Positions 18,221-27,647 of a stretch of 64,000 nucleotides of DNA are shown one piece after another. This DNA is from an uncultured Bacteroidia bacterium (GTDB lineage Bacteria; Bacteroidota; Bacteroidia; NS11-12g; UBA9320), in the NCBI GenBank assembly GCA_943787465.1, contig CALSMN010000004.1, forward strand, positions 186,001 to 250,000, read 5' to 3'. A program made the position numbers and the translations under genes. The first letter of the stretch is position 1. Each line of letters opens with the position of its first letter. Below the pieces are notes generated by a model. The model worked only from the letters and a program-made list of their open reading frames with translations, was not told where the DNA came from and searched no databases.

Positions 18221-20185
18221 TTATATTATTACTGTACCTATTTGATCTGTGATCTTTTTTCTTATCTCCTGAAGCGTCCTGTGATTTTGTTGCAAGATGA
18301 TAATATCCTCCGTTGATTGAGCAGTTTTTATCTTTTCTTGATTTTCTCTCATCAAATTGTCTATATGCTTTAATTTTAAATAATTTAGATTATCAATAAC
18401 TTGACTTTTATAATTATCATTATCCGTCTTAACATACTTTTCATAAATTTTTTCCCAACCTTTACTTAAACTGTGTCTATCAGGATTTGCATCTGCAGCT
18501 AATTTTCCAGTTTCATAATTTTTATTAAAATATTCGCCGAATGTTCCATACTCTTTGAAATGAGAATATGCTTCTCTATAAATAGCACTAAATTCACTGG
18601 AGACTGGCCAAATTTCTTCATCCTCAAATTCTTTAAAAATAAATGCGGCTACGGATACCCCTTCCTCAAATTCTTTATCCGCGTGAAGAATCAAGGTTTT
18701 TAGTAATTCTTCTTCTTGATAATTTTTAGCGTCCTCATTTTTCGAACGCTCCCCAGAATGATAATCCGGTTGATATACAAAATCGGGTGGTGGACCATCT
18801 GGCGAAGAACTGCTGATATTGGATTGATTTCTACGTTCTTCACGATCTTTTAAATTTCGTGCACTTACCCGAAATTTATTCACTTCTTCAATAATAATTC
18901 GCTCGGGTATATCTAAAACATTAGATGTCTCCGTTATAAATGCTGCACGTTTTAGTGGATCGGGTAATGCCGCAATATTTTCAGCAATAGTTCTGGCTGC
19001 TTCGGCTTTCTTAATTGGATCTGTTGGATTATCGTTTAGCGTTACAGTTTGTATTAACCCAACAAAGTTTTTGGAATGTTCTTTTACATATGCATAAAAA
19101 TCTGAAATACCTCTTTTTTGAATGAAACTATCGGGATCTTCATCCGCAGGAAATAATACTACTTGCACATTTAAATCAGCAGCAAGAATTGTTTGTATAT
19201 GTTTTAAACTGGCATTAACTCCAGCAACATCCCCATCAAACAATAAAGTAACATTTTGCGAAAATCGTTTCAATAAACGAGCTTGATCTTCTGTAAATGC
19301 AGTTCCACTAACAGCTACTACATTTTCAACACCACTTTGGTACAAACTTACGACGTCCATGTATCCCTCCACTAGATATACCGTATCATTTTTTCGAATA
19401 GCTTGTTTACTATGACTTAAACCATAAAGTTCTTTTCGTTTCTCATAAACGATTGTTTCTGGACTATTTAAGTACTTTGGAGCCTTTGTATCTTTTTTGA
19501 TTATACGTCCTCCAAAACCCAATACCTTTCCTGAAATACTAAAAATAGGAAATACAATTCGATCTAAAAATGTATCTCGAAGATTGGATTCAATGATGCC
19601 TTGATTTTCATTAATTTTCTTCACCAATCCCGCATCAAAAAGTTGCTGAACAGAATACCCGTTTTTTATGCCTTCGTGGAGTAGATGGTCTTTTTTTAAA
19701 CCACTCAACCCAATATAAAATTCATCAATAGTTTGTTGATGTATGCCTCGCTCAGTCAAATATGGTTTAAAAATTATTTTTCCATCTTGACTAGAATTTA
19801 ACCGCTCATAAAAATGATTCTTTGCAAATTCAAGGCACGCAAAAACGCCATCTTTAACTCGTGCTTCTTCCTGGAGCTCATCTACATTTATTTGGCCTTC
19901 TTCAATTTCAATATTATATCTTTCAGCTAAAAATTTAATTGCCAGTGGATATGACAATCCTTCATGTTGCATGATGAAGTGGAAAATATTTCCCCCCTCT
20001 CCACAACTAAAGCATTTAAAAATTCCTTTACTAGGCGAAACACTCATACTCGGACTCTTATCATCGTGAAATGGACAAAGCCCTTTATAATTAGCTCCAG
20101 CGCGCTTGAGGGTTACGTATTCTCCTACTACCTCCTCTATGGGGGCTACATCAAATATCTTATCTATGATCTGTGGAGGTATCAA
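18221..20185 (-). CDS. dnaG: DNA primase
   Basis: DnaG makes RNA primers at the replication fork. From TTG 20185 the protein is 654 residues, starting IPPQIIDKIFDVAPIEEVVG as in Bacteroidota primases. The CHC2 zinc finger is complete (CPFHDDKSP ... FKCFSCGEGGN), and the TOPRIM core shows VYLVEGYMDVVSL and TLLFDGDVAG. The C-terminal part is the helicase-binding region. The frame stays open upstream to 20308, which would overlap the divergent amidohydrolase gene and lacks family support; a TTCATTTG box 7 bases before TTG 20185 supports the shorter start. Confidence 0.93.
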   Translation of the reverse strand: MIPPQIIDKIFDVAPIEEVVGEYVTLKRAGANYKGLCPFHDDKSPSMSVSPSKGIFKCFSCGEGGNIFHFIMQHEGLSYPLAIKFLAERYNIEIEEGQINVDELQEEARVKDGVFACLEFAKNHFYERLNSSQDGKIIFKPYLTERGIHQQTIDEFYIGLSGLKKDHLLHEGIKNGYSVQQLFDAGLVKKINENQGIIESNLRDTFLDRIVFPIFSISGKVLGFGGRIIKKDTKAPKYLNSPETIVYEKRKELYGLSHSKQAIRKNDTVYLVEGYMDVVSLYQSGVENVVAVSGTAFTEDQARLLKRFSQNVTLLFDGDVAGVNASLKHIQTILAADLNVQVVLFPADEDPDSFIQKRGISDFYAYVKEHSKNFVGLIQTVTLNDNPTDPIKKAEAARTIAENIAALPDPLKRAAFITETSNVLDIPERIIIEEVNKFRVSARNLKDREERRNQSNISSSSPDGPPPDFVYQPDYHSGERSKNEDAKNYQEEELLKTLILHADKEFEEGVSVAAFIFKEFEDEEIWPVSSEFSAIYREAYSHFKEYGTFGEYFNKNYETGKLAADANPDRHSLSKGWEKIYEKYVKTDNDNYKSQVIDNLNYLKLKHIDNLMRENQEKIKTAQSTEDIIILQQNHRTLQEIRKKITDQIGTVII

Positions 20186-20192
20186 ATTACTA

Positions 20193-20200
20193 CAAATGAA
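20193..20200 (-). promoter_or_regulatory. -7-like box TTCATTTG for dnaG
   Basis: A one-mismatch TAnnTTTG box ending 7 bases before TTG 20185 on the minus strand; it supports the TTG start. Confidence 0.4.
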
Positions 20201-20269
20201 ATAAATTGACTTTAATATAGAATAAGAATGTGGAGAGATATTAACATAAGTTGTAATAAAAGTATTATT

Positions 20270-20277
20270 TACCTTTG
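20270..20277 (+). promoter_or_regulatory. -7 promoter box TACCTTTG for the amidohydrolase-yraN unit
   Basis: A perfect TAnnTTTG box ending 4 bases before ATG 20282, so the message is probably leaderless. Confidence 0.65.
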
Positions 20278-20281
20278 AACT

Positions 20282-21469
20282 ATGAATCTTCCCGAAAGGA
20301 TAAAGCAATTGGTAGCCTCACATTTTGATGAGATGGTAATTACTCGCAGACATCTTCACCGTCATCCAGAGTTAAGTTTTGAAGAATTTGAGACAACCAA
20401 ATACATTGCAAATACCCTTAATAAATACGGTTACGACCTCCAAAAGATTACTGAAACTGGAGGATATATTGATATTCAAGGGAAAAATCCACTTAAAAAA
20501 ATAATTGCACTCCGCGGAGATATTGACGCATTACCTATTCATGAGAAATCAGATCAAGAATACGCTTCTATACATGACGGCAAAATGCACGCCTGTGGTC
20601 ACGATGTGCATACCACTTGTCTTTTGGGTGCAATTCAAGTGCTCCACTCATTAAAAGAAGAATTCGAAGGGACCATTCGCTGCATATTCCAACCTGGGGA
20701 AGAACGATTACCTGGAGGAGCTAATATGATGATTCAAAATGGAGTTTTAAAAAAACCAAAAGTAGAAAAAATACTTGGCCAACATGTAATGCCACTCATT
20801 GATGCAGGTAAGGTTGGATTTAGAAGTGGTTTATATATGGCTAGTGCTGATGAAATTTATATTAAAGTCATTGGTAAAGGAGGGCATGGTGCACATCCTC
20901 ACCAAAATATAGACCCAGTTGCTATTGCTGCTCAAATCATTACACAATTGCAAACTATTGTTAGTAGGCATGCAAAACCTAGTATCCCAAGTGTATTGAG
21001 TATTGGAAAAGTAATAGCTAATGGAGCAACTAACATTATTCCAAACGAAGTATATATGGAGGGTACATTTAGAACTTACGATGAATATTGGAGAAATCGG
21101 GCTCATAAACTGATAGAAAAAATGTGCCAAGAAATAGCTCGAATGCATGGAGCATCTTGTGAAGTAGAAGTTAGAAAAGGCTATCCATTTTTAAAAAATG
21201 ATGAAGTATTTACAGATCAAGCAAAAGAATGGGCCAAAAACTTCCTTGGAGAAGAGAATGTTGAAGAATTAGAAATATGGCCTGCTGGCGAAGATTTTGC
21301 CTATTTTTCTCAAGAAATACCGGCCTGTTTCTATCGATTAGGCGTTCGAAACGAACAAAAATTCAATCAAACCATGTTACATACGCCAACATTTGATATC
21401 GATGAGGAAGCCTTGAAAGTAGGTGCCGGACTAATGGCCTATCTCGCTCTCAAAGAATTAGAACTATAA
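20282..21469 (+). CDS. M20-family amidohydrolase (N-acyl-amino-acid hydrolase type)
   Basis: The 395-residue protein is an M20D metallopeptidase-like amidohydrolase: HRHPELSFEE near the N-terminus, ALRGDIDALPI, MHACGHDVHT with the bridging Cys and metal His residues, FQPGEE with the catalytic Glu, and GKGGHGAHPHQNIDP in the lid domain. The family removes acyl or amide groups from amino-acid conjugates (hippurate, N-acetyl amino acids, indole-3-acetyl amino acids); the actual substrate is not evident. yraN follows after 10 bases. Confidence 0.92.
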   Translation: MNLPERIKQLVASHFDEMVITRRHLHRHPELSFEEFETTKYIANTLNKYGYDLQKITETGGYIDIQGKNPLKKIIALRGDIDALPIHEKSDQEYASIHDGKMHACGHDVHTTCLLGAIQVLHSLKEEFEGTIRCIFQPGEERLPGGANMMIQNGVLKKPKVEKILGQHVMPLIDAGKVGFRSGLYMASADEIYIKVIGKGGHGAHPHQNIDPVAIAAQIITQLQTIVSRHAKPSIPSVLSIGKVIANGATNIIPNEVYMEGTFRTYDEYWRNRAHKLIEKMCQEIARMHGASCEVEVRKGYPFLKNDEVFTDQAKEWAKNFLGEENVEELEIWPAGEDFAYFSQEIPACFYRLGVRNEQKFNQTMLHTPTFDIDEEALKVGAGLMAYLALKELEL

Positions 21470-21479
21470 TCCGTGATGC

Positions 21480-21848
21480 ATGAAAACTCAAAAACAGATT
21501 TTAGGACAAGAAGGGGAGAATATCGCTATTCGACATCTTATCAACCAAAAATACAAAATTCTTGCACGGAATTTTAGGGACGGTTATGCCGAAATAGATA
21601 TCATCGCCACTGACAATCATGAACTAATTGTCGTTGAAGTAAAAACTCGAAACTCATCAAAATATGGCGAACCTGAGGAAAGTGTATCCACAAAAAAACA
21701 ACAGTTACTCTCTCAGGCTATTGAAGCTTATATGGAAATCCATGAACTAAAAATCCCCGTACGATTTGATATTATTTCGATTATAAAAAATCAGTACAAA
21801 ACAGATTTAAATCATATTAAAGACGCATTTTGGCCAGGACTCTACTGA
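21480..21848 (+). CDS. YraN family protein (UPF0102), predicted endonuclease fold
   Basis: The 122-residue protein shows the UPF0102 pattern: GQEGENIAIRHLINQKYKIL at the start, then the nuclease-like core GYAEIDIIATD and VVEVKTRNSSKYGEP, matching the restriction-endonuclease-like E...D...E-x-K arrangement. The family is conserved but its role is unproven; links to DNA repair or recombination have been proposed. It sits 10 bases after the amidohydrolase and converges on the next gene with a 1-base gap. Confidence 0.88.
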   Translation: MKTQKQILGQEGENIAIRHLINQKYKILARNFRDGYAEIDIIATDNHELIVVEVKTRNSSKYGEPEESVSTKKQQLLSQAIEAYMEIHELKIPVRFDIISIIKNQYKTDLNHIKDAFWPGLY

Positions 21849-21849
21849 A

Positions 21850-23136
21850 CTAGAGCTTTACTATTTTCCTGCGAACAACCTGTTTATTATTTGAGCTAAC
21901 AATGGCCATATAGATACCGGGGGTCAACATTGAAACGTTTATACTATTCCATGACTCTGAAGCAATAATTTTCTCATGAATAACCTGTTGCCCATGCAAA
22001 TCAACAATATCTAAAAAACCTTCCATAGGTAGTTGCATCTTCCACCTCAAAAAAGAACCTATTGGATTATTAATCATCAGATGATTGCTATGTATTCCTC
22101 TTAAAGTGCTGGCTGTAGTTCGATTTACTTTGATTTGCATGGCTACAGGTAAATGATCACTCATGCCATACAATGCACTTAATACAGATGCAGGTACAGC
22201 ATTGTTGATCCCAGAGTTGATGTCACTATTGAAATGCTGACCATCATTACCTAGGGCTTTATAGCTACCATTGACATAGCCATAACCCCGTTCATTGCTC
22301 AAAATTTCTTGGCCACATAAAATAAAATCAAATCGATCATCTAAACCTCCTCCACTATGGCAACTTCCACTTACTCGTGTACTTTGAGTGTGAATGGAGG
22401 CAAATGAACCATTATTATTCCATGAACCGGATTGTTTTACTGGGTCCTTAAAACGAATGGAACTGTTGGGATCTCCAACTAGATGAATAAATCCTTGTTC
22501 ATTACTCGTATACATATTAAAATCACCGGCAAATACATAACTATGTTTTTCCGAATAATGAGTGTCGTGATAATCCATAACCGCTGCTGTAGCTTTAGCT
22601 CTATCGGAAACATCTGAATTTGTATTACCAGCTTTTAAATGCGCCACATAAACAGTCAGAAAATTGGTGTCTCCCATTTCCAATTGAGAATTATCTAAAT
22701 AATATAAAGTATACACATCAATTTGACGTACTAACATGGTATTATTCAATCCACGATCAATTTTATCTTGAGTATATAACGCGAATTTATTGGCATTGTA
22801 ATATAACATATTACATAGACTAGAATTAGCAGAATAATTACTTTGCTTGTAATAATTCCTACCGTTTTGATTTAGAGCATTAGTAAGAAGTCGATTGGCT
22901 CCTGTACCTCCATCGCCTACCATTTCATTTACGGTGATAATATCTGGCAGAAGATAGCTCACAATTGTATTCATATAATTATCTTTATTCGCAGGGTTAT
23001 TATTACTAGCCGTACAATAGCTTGATATATTTCTATACATCAACAGATTATAATGCATCATTTGCACAGTATCTGTTATGGACTGACCCCAACTTAAAAT
23101 AAAGCTGAATAGAAAAAACAAGGTGATTATACGCAT
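21850..23136 (-). CDS. Secreted endonuclease/exonuclease/phosphatase-family protein with T9SS sorting domain
   Basis: The 428-residue protein has a signal peptide (IITLFFLFSFILSWGQS), an EEP hydrolase domain with VNEM (metal Glu), VAHLKAG, FAGDFNMY (catalytic Asp/Asn), DRFDFIL and SDHLPV (catalytic His), and a C-terminal T9SS sorting domain ending GIYMAIVSSNNKQVVRRKIVKL. It is therefore predicted to be secreted and to cut DNA, RNA or phosphodiesters outside the cell; which one cannot be told. ATG 23136 is 7 bases after a TATCTTCG box. Confidence 0.88.
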   Translation of the reverse strand: MRIITLFFLFSFILSWGQSITDTVQMMHYNLLMYRNISSYCTASNNNPANKDNYMNTIVSYLLPDIITVNEMVGDGGTGANRLLTNALNQNGRNYYKQSNYSANSSLCNMLYYNANKFALYTQDKIDRGLNNTMLVRQIDVYTLYYLDNSQLEMGDTNFLTVYVAHLKAGNTNSDVSDRAKATAAVMDYHDTHYSEKHSYVFAGDFNMYTSNEQGFIHLVGDPNSSIRFKDPVKQSGSWNNNGSFASIHTQSTRVSGSCHSGGGLDDRFDFILCGQEILSNERGYGYVNGSYKALGNDGQHFNSDINSGINNAVPASVLSALYGMSDHLPVAMQIKVNRTTASTLRGIHSNHLMINNPIGSFLRWKMQLPMEGFLDIVDLHGQQVIHEKIIASESWNSINVSMLTPGIYMAIVSSNNKQVVRRKIVKL

Positions 23137-23143
23137 AAGAGTT

Positions 23144-23151
23144 CGAAGATA
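23144..23151 (-). promoter_or_regulatory. -7-like box TATCTTCG for the secreted EEP protein gene
   Basis: A TAnnTTCG variant box on the minus strand ending 7 bases before ATG 23136. Confidence 0.5.
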
Positions 23152-23369
23152 TGATTTGATACTTTATTATGTAGCATATTTTGTTGAAGGTCAATAAATA
23201 CACAATTTAGATTTCATTTACTGTATATACAAAATGCTGAAAATCAATATTTTGCAAAAATAAGTATGATTATTTTTTTATCTTAAATGAGCCATTCATT
23301 AAAAAACTTCATTTCATTCTTGCCTTATTCCATTATTGGTTGATTTTTGCAGTATACAAGATAAAATTC

Positions 23370-23714
23370 ATGGAAAATATTTTAATCGTTATCGCTATTT
23401 TAATTATTGGATCTGCATTAGGAGGCACACAATTACCTAAATTACCGGGAGCTATACTATCTTTAGGAGCATTAGTTCTTGCCTTTTTCAATTCACATGC
23501 ACGCGAAAATATGGAGAGTATATTATACTCCGTTCCAATTTTACTGACTATTGTTGGTATTATGACTTTTATAGCAGAGAAAAAATTAGTATCTGATGGA
23601 GAACATGCATCGCCCATGATTAAACGAATTGGAGGGTCTATTTTCCAAGTAATCTTCATACTCGTTCTTACCGTATACTTTTTATCTACTTTTTTCTTTC
23701 CACACTGGAGCTAA
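23370..23714 (+). CDS. Small DUF456-like membrane protein
   Basis: From ATG 23370 the protein is 114 residues with three predicted membrane segments (ILIVIAILIIGSALGGT, ILSLGALVLAFF, IFQVIFILVLTVYFLSTFFF). The segment QLPKLPGAILSLGALVLAFF parallels the N-terminal IPAIPGPPVAYLALILSLF of the DUF456 protein encoded 36 bases downstream, so it appears to be a shortened relative of it. An in-frame TTG at 23340 would add ten non-hydrophobic residues and is less likely. Function unknown. Confidence 0.65.
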   Translation: MENILIVIAILIIGSALGGTQLPKLPGAILSLGALVLAFFNSHARENMESILYSVPILLTIVGIMTFIAEKKLVSDGEHASPMIKRIGGSIFQVIFILVLTVYFLSTFFFPHWS

Positions 23715-23750
23715 TCAATTGACAATTAAGCTCCTAGTCTTATCATTTAC

Positions 23751-24260
23751 ATGGAGTTAGTATTGATTTTAATAGGCATGTTTTTATTAATAATTGGTGT
23801 CATGGGTTGTATAATCCCTGCTATTCCAGGCCCTCCAGTTGCTTATTTAGCTTTAATACTATCATTATTTATTGATCAAAGTTTAAATACCATATCAGAA
23901 AACAACTATATACTTCTGACCATATTGGGCATCCTAACCTTAAGTATAACTGTAATTGATTTCTTATTACCCGTCTGGGGTGCAAAAAAATTTGGAGGCA
24001 CATCATCAGGAAGAAAAGGAAGTACAATGGCTTTAATTATTGGTGTTGTCATCACACTTACCACAGCTGGATTTGGCGCATTATTAATCGTGATAAGCCC
24101 TCCTATTGGAGCTTTTATTGGTGAAAAAGTAGCTGGAGGATCAACCCAAACTGCCATTAAATCGGCTAAAGGATCCTTTATTGGATTTTTAAGTGGACTA
24201 TTTTTAAAACTGGCTTTAGTTATCGCAATGGCAGTTTATTTTTTATATCTACTCTTCTAA
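23751..24260 (+). CDS. DUF456 family membrane protein
   Basis: The 169-residue protein has the DUF456 pattern: LLIIGVMGCIIPAIPGPP, a second helix, the cytoplasmic GAKKFGGTSSGRKGS loop, then a glycine-rich helix (LTTAGFGALLIVISPPIGAFIGE) and a final helix. The family has no established function; glycine-zipper-like helices suggest oligomers in the inner membrane. It overlaps the 3' end of the convergent oxidase gene by 12 bases. Confidence 0.85.
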   Translation: MELVLILIGMFLLIIGVMGCIIPAIPGPPVAYLALILSLFIDQSLNTISENNYILLTILGILTLSITVIDFLLPVWGAKKFGGTSSGRKGSTMALIIGVVITLTTAGFGALLIVISPPIGAFIGEKVAGGSTQTAIKSAKGSFIGFLSGLFLKLALVIAMAVYFLYLLF

Positions 24261-25445
24261 AAATACCATATCAGCAATGGTTTTACCAATACTCAAAGAA
24301 GACGTTGCCGCAGGACTTGGAGCATTAATCACATGAATAGCTCGCTTTTCTGTAATTAATTTAAAATCATCCAACAATCCACCTGTTCTATCACATGCTT
24401 GAGCTCGAACACCCGCTGGTGCCTCTACCAAATGTTCTTCTTTTAATTCAGGTATTAGCCGTTGCAGTGCTTTCGTAAATGCTTTTTTACTAAACGAGCG
24501 GTACATTTCACCTAAACCTGTTTTCCAATACTTGAACATTACCTTTTGAAAACCAGGCCACAATAAACTAGAGAAGAGCTCCTTAAGGTTAAAATCTGTA
24601 CGTTTATACCCTTCTTTCTTGAAAGCAAAAACAGCATTAGGACCTGCTTCTATTCCTCCAGAAATCATCCGTGTAAAATGCACCCCTAAAAAAGGAAAAG
24701 CTGGATCTGGAACAGGATAAATTAAATGTTTGACTAAATGTTCTGCCTCAGGTCTAAGTTCATAATATTCCCCTCTAAAAGGAATAATTTTTGTATCTAT
24801 TTTACCCATATGCATCGATGCAATATTATCAGAATATAAACCTGCACAATTAATTACTAACTTACCTGTTATTCGTTGATTAGATGTAGAAATAATAACA
24901 TTGATGTCCGATTCTTCGATTGCATTCACACGTGTGTTTAAGTGGATTTCTCCTCCATTTTCTTCAATTTTTTTGGCTAATTTAGTACACACGTCTTTAT
25001 AATTAATAATGCCTGTTTGAGGAACTCGAATACCTTGAATTCCAGCAAGATATGGTTCAATGGCTTTGAGTTGCTTTTCATCCAACAATTCCAATCCCTC
25101 TAATCCATTTTCTATACCTCGATTATACAGATCATGTAACCGATCTATCTCAGATATTTCCGTTGCTACGACAACTTTACCACACAGGTCATAGGCTATG
25201 TTATTTTCGTCACAAAATTTAAGCAACATATGATATCCTTCGATACAATTTTTAGCTTTTAAACTACCGGGTTTATAGTATAAACCTGAATGGATAACCC
25301 CACTATTATTACCCGTTTGGTGATAGGCAAGTTCCCCTTCTTTCTCAAGCAACAGTAACTTCTTAGTTGGATATTTTTGAACTAAATGGTATCCCGTAGC
25401 TAAACCAACAATCCCTCCACCTATAATGACTATATCTGCATTCAT
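24249..25445 (-). CDS. lhgO: L-2-hydroxyglutarate oxidase
   Basis: The 398-residue FAD enzyme oxidises L-2-hydroxyglutarate to 2-oxoglutarate, a metabolite-repair and lysine-degradation step. It opens with the dinucleotide motif VIIGGGIVGLATGYHL and has the family segments HQTGNNSGVIHSGLYYKPGS, GIINYKDVC, and the C-terminal APAGVRAQACD and INAPSPAATSSLSIG. The DAO fold with HSGLYY distinguishes it from glycerol-3-phosphate dehydrogenase. A TTTATTTG box lies 8 bases before ATG 25445. The C-terminal coding end overlaps the DUF456 gene. Confidence 0.92.
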   Translation of the reverse strand: MNADIVIIGGGIVGLATGYHLVQKYPTKKLLLLEKEGELAYHQTGNNSGVIHSGLYYKPGSLKAKNCIEGYHMLLKFCDENNIAYDLCGKVVVATEISEIDRLHDLYNRGIENGLEGLELLDEKQLKAIEPYLAGIQGIRVPQTGIINYKDVCTKLAKKIEENGGEIHLNTRVNAIEESDINVIISTSNQRITGKLVINCAGLYSDNIASMHMGKIDTKIIPFRGEYYELRPEAEHLVKHLIYPVPDPAFPFLGVHFTRMISGGIEAGPNAVFAFKKEGYKRTDFNLKELFSSLLWPGFQKVMFKYWKTGLGEMYRSFSKKAFTKALQRLIPELKEEHLVEAPAGVRAQACDRTGGLLDDFKLITEKRAIHVINAPSPAATSSLSIGKTIADMVFLEE

Positions 25446-25453
25446 CTTACATG

Positions 25454-25461
25454 CAAATAAA
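25454..25461 (-). promoter_or_regulatory. -7-like box TTTATTTG for lhgO
   Basis: A one-mismatch TAnnTTTG box on the minus strand ending 8 bases before ATG 25445; the same octamer precedes kynU. Confidence 0.4.
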
Positions 25462-25587
25462 ACAGATGTTCCAGTATTGGATAGTTGATCCTCTGACTAA
25501 TTATCCCCATTTTTTATGTGATATCATTTAAGAATGAGAAAATATTTAAAAAACACTTTGTTTCATTAAAACCAAACAGATTAAAAT

Positions 25588-25595
25588 TACCTTCG
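25588..25595 (+). promoter_or_regulatory. -7-like box TACCTTCG for the MetH N-terminal half
   Basis: A TAnnTTCG variant ending 5 bases before ATG 25601. A GTG at 25595 overlaps the box, so ATG 25601 is the likely start. Confidence 0.5.
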
Positions 25596-25600
25596 TGGCT

Positions 25601-26605
25601 ATGCATAAAATTGAGGAATTACTTGCTGAAAAAATCCTTTTCTTGGATGGTGCCATGGGGACTATGATCCAAAAACATAATCTTTCTGAAGAAGCCTATC
25701 GTGGTGATCGTTTTGCAGATTATGATCATCCTTTGAAAGGGAATAATGATTTACTATCGATTACACAACCGAAAATTATTACAGATATTCATCATCAATT
25801 TTTGGAAGTAGGTGCAGATATTATTGAGACCAATACCTTCAATAGCACCACTGTATCCATGGCCGATTATTTCATGGAAGATTTGGTGTATGAGTTGAAT
25901 GTAACCTCCGCGCAATTAGCACGAGAATGTGCAAATCATTACACCGATAAAAACCCAAACAAACCTCGATTTGTTGCTGGAAGTATTGGCCCCACCAATA
26001 AAACAACATCCCTTTCTCCCGATGTTAATAACCCCGGATATCGGGCTATTGATTTCGATGCCTTGGTTATTGCCTATAAAGAACAAGCTTCCGCACTGGC
26101 TGAAGGTGGAGTTGATATTTTTTTGATAGAAACGGTTTTTGATACGCTCAATTGCAAAGCTGCTATTTATGCTATCCTTGAACTGAAAGAAGAAAAAGAC
26201 TTAAATATTCCCATTATGATTAGTGGAACAATCACCGATGCGAGTGGGCGAACACTCAGTGGTCAGACTGTAGAGGCATTCTGGTATAGTATCAGTCATG
26301 CTAACCCACTAAGCGTTGGACTAAACTGTGCACTAGGTGCAGATCAAATGCGACCGTTTATTAAAGAGTTAAGTGATAAAGCTTGGTGTAGAGTTTCTGC
26401 TCATCCCAACGCTGGTTTACCTAATGAGTTTGGAGAATATGATGAAACACCTGAAAGCATGAGTGCTGTAGTAGGCGAATTTGCATCAAATGGATTCTTA
26501 AATATTGTTGGGGGGTGTTGCGGAACAACCCCTGAACACTTAAAAGCAATTATCGATCGGGTAGAACAAGAAAAACCAAGAGCGGTCCCTCAACTAATGC
26601 ACTAG
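25601..26605 (+). CDS. metH: Homocysteine S-methyltransferase domain of split methionine synthase (MetH N-terminal half)
   Basis: The 334-residue protein matches the first module of cobalamin-dependent methionine synthase: [37 protein letters not shown], and zinc ligands in GLNCALGA and [12 protein letters not shown]. It transfers the methyl group from methylcobalamin to homocysteine. The pterin, cobalamin and reactivation modules that follow in a full-length MetH (about 1,200 residues) are absent: the frame ends cleanly after the homocysteine module. Bacteroidota often encode MetH in two pieces, so the other half should be elsewhere in the genome; it is not in this window. Confidence 0.9.
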   Translation: MHKIEELLAEKILFLDGAMGTMIQKHNLSEEAYRGDRFADYDHPLKGNNDLLSITQPKIITDIHHQFLEVGADIIETNTFNSTTVSMADYFMEDLVYELNVTSAQLARECANHYTDKNPNKPRFVAGSIGPTNKTTSLSPDVNNPGYRAIDFDALVIAYKEQASALAEGGVDIFLIETVFDTLNCKAAIYAILELKEEKDLNIPIMISGTITDASGRTLSGQTVEAFWYSISHANPLSVGLNCALGADQMRPFIKELSDKAWCRVSAHPNAGLPNEFGEYDETPESMSAVVGEFASNGFLNIVGGCCGTTPEHLKAIIDRVEQEKPRAVPQLMH

Positions 26606-26616
26606 AATTTTATAAA

Positions 26617-27486
26617 TTAACCGAGAATTTCAATCATTTTTGATCCAATACCTGCAGGAGAATCAACCACATGAATGCCACAGTCTCGCATGATTGCCTT
26701 TTTGGCTGATGCGGTATCCTCATCTCCACCAACTATAGCTCCTGCATGTCCCATTGTGCGTCCTGCTGGTGCTGTTTCTCCCGCTATAAAACCAACCACT
26801 GGCTTGGTGCCTTCCGCTTTGATATAGCGAGCAGCTTCTGCTTCCATACCACCGCCTATTTCACCAATCATTACAATGCCATGTGTATCTTTATCATTCA
26901 TCAATAATTCAACAGCTTGCTTCATGGATGTTCCAATAATAGGATCTCCGCCTATACCAATAGCTGTTGTCACACCCATTCCTGCTTTCACGACTTGATC
27001 AACAGCTTCATAGGTCAATGTACCTGATTTGGACACAATTCCAATATTCCCTTTTTTGAATATAAAACCAGGCATAATCCCTACCTTAGCTTCATCTGCC
27101 GTGATGATACCTGGACAATTTGGCCCAATTAATCGGCAAGTTTTATCCGACAGATACGCTTTTACTTTGACCATATCAGCAACAGGGATTCCTTCAGTTA
27201 TACAAACAATAACTTGAATACCGGCTTCCGCCGCTTCCATAATGGCATCACCTGCAAATGGGGGTGGTACGAATATGATGCTAGTATCTGCTCCTGTTTG
27301 ATTAACTGCTTCCTCAACCGTATTAAATACGGGTTTATCTAGGTGTGAAGTTCCCCCTTTACCAGGAGTTACGCCCCCAACAACCTGAGTTCCGTAGTCT
27401 ATCATCTGTCCTGCATGAAAACTTCCTTCACTACCGGTAAACCCTTGAACAATAATTTTAGAATTTTTGTTGACTAATACTGACAT
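26617..27486 (-). CDS. sucD: Succinyl-CoA synthetase alpha subunit
   Basis: SucD (289 residues) is the CoA-binding and phosphohistidine subunit of the TCA-cycle enzyme that interconverts succinyl-CoA and succinate with ATP or GTP formation. It shows [16 protein letters not shown] (CoA site), [10 protein letters not shown], and [13 protein letters not shown] containing the phosphorylated His. The beta subunit sucC is not adjacent; the TCA genes in this window (sucD, sucA) are scattered. A TACCTTTG box lies 14 bases upstream of the ATG. Confidence 0.96.
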   Translation of the reverse strand: MSVLVNKNSKIIVQGFTGSEGSFHAGQMIDYGTQVVGGVTPGKGGTSHLDKPVFNTVEEAVNQTGADTSIIFVPPPFAGDAIMEAAEAGIQVIVCITEGIPVADMVKVKAYLSDKTCRLIGPNCPGIITADEAKVGIMPGFIFKKGNIGIVSKSGTLTYEAVDQVVKAGMGVTTAIGIGGDPIIGTSMKQAVELLMNDKDTHGIVMIGEIGGGMEAEAARYIKAEGTKPVVGFIAGETAPAGRTMGHAGAIVGGDEDTASAKKAIMRDCGIHVVDSPAGIGSKMIEILG

Positions 27487-27500
27487 AATTTTTCGATGTG

Positions 27501-27508
27501 CAAAGGTA
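27501..27508 (-). promoter_or_regulatory. -7 promoter box TACCTTTG for sucD
   Basis: A perfect TAnnTTTG box on the minus strand, 14 bases before ATG 27486. Confidence 0.6.
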
Positions 27509-27631
27509 TTTTTTTTGTTAATATCTAAAAGCTAAAACTTGGTTATAACCCATGAAAGGATAGCTATTTTATTGCTAATTCTTTGATCATTGTGTTCGTG
27601 GTGTAATATTAGGACATTAGATAACAAAGTT

Positions 27632-27639
27632 TACCTTTG
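27632..27639 (+). promoter_or_regulatory. -7 promoter box TACCTTTG for the biotin carrier gene
   Basis: A perfect TAnnTTTG box ending 8 bases before ATG 27648, giving at most a few bases of leader. Confidence 0.65.
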
Positions 27640-27647
27640 CACATTCA

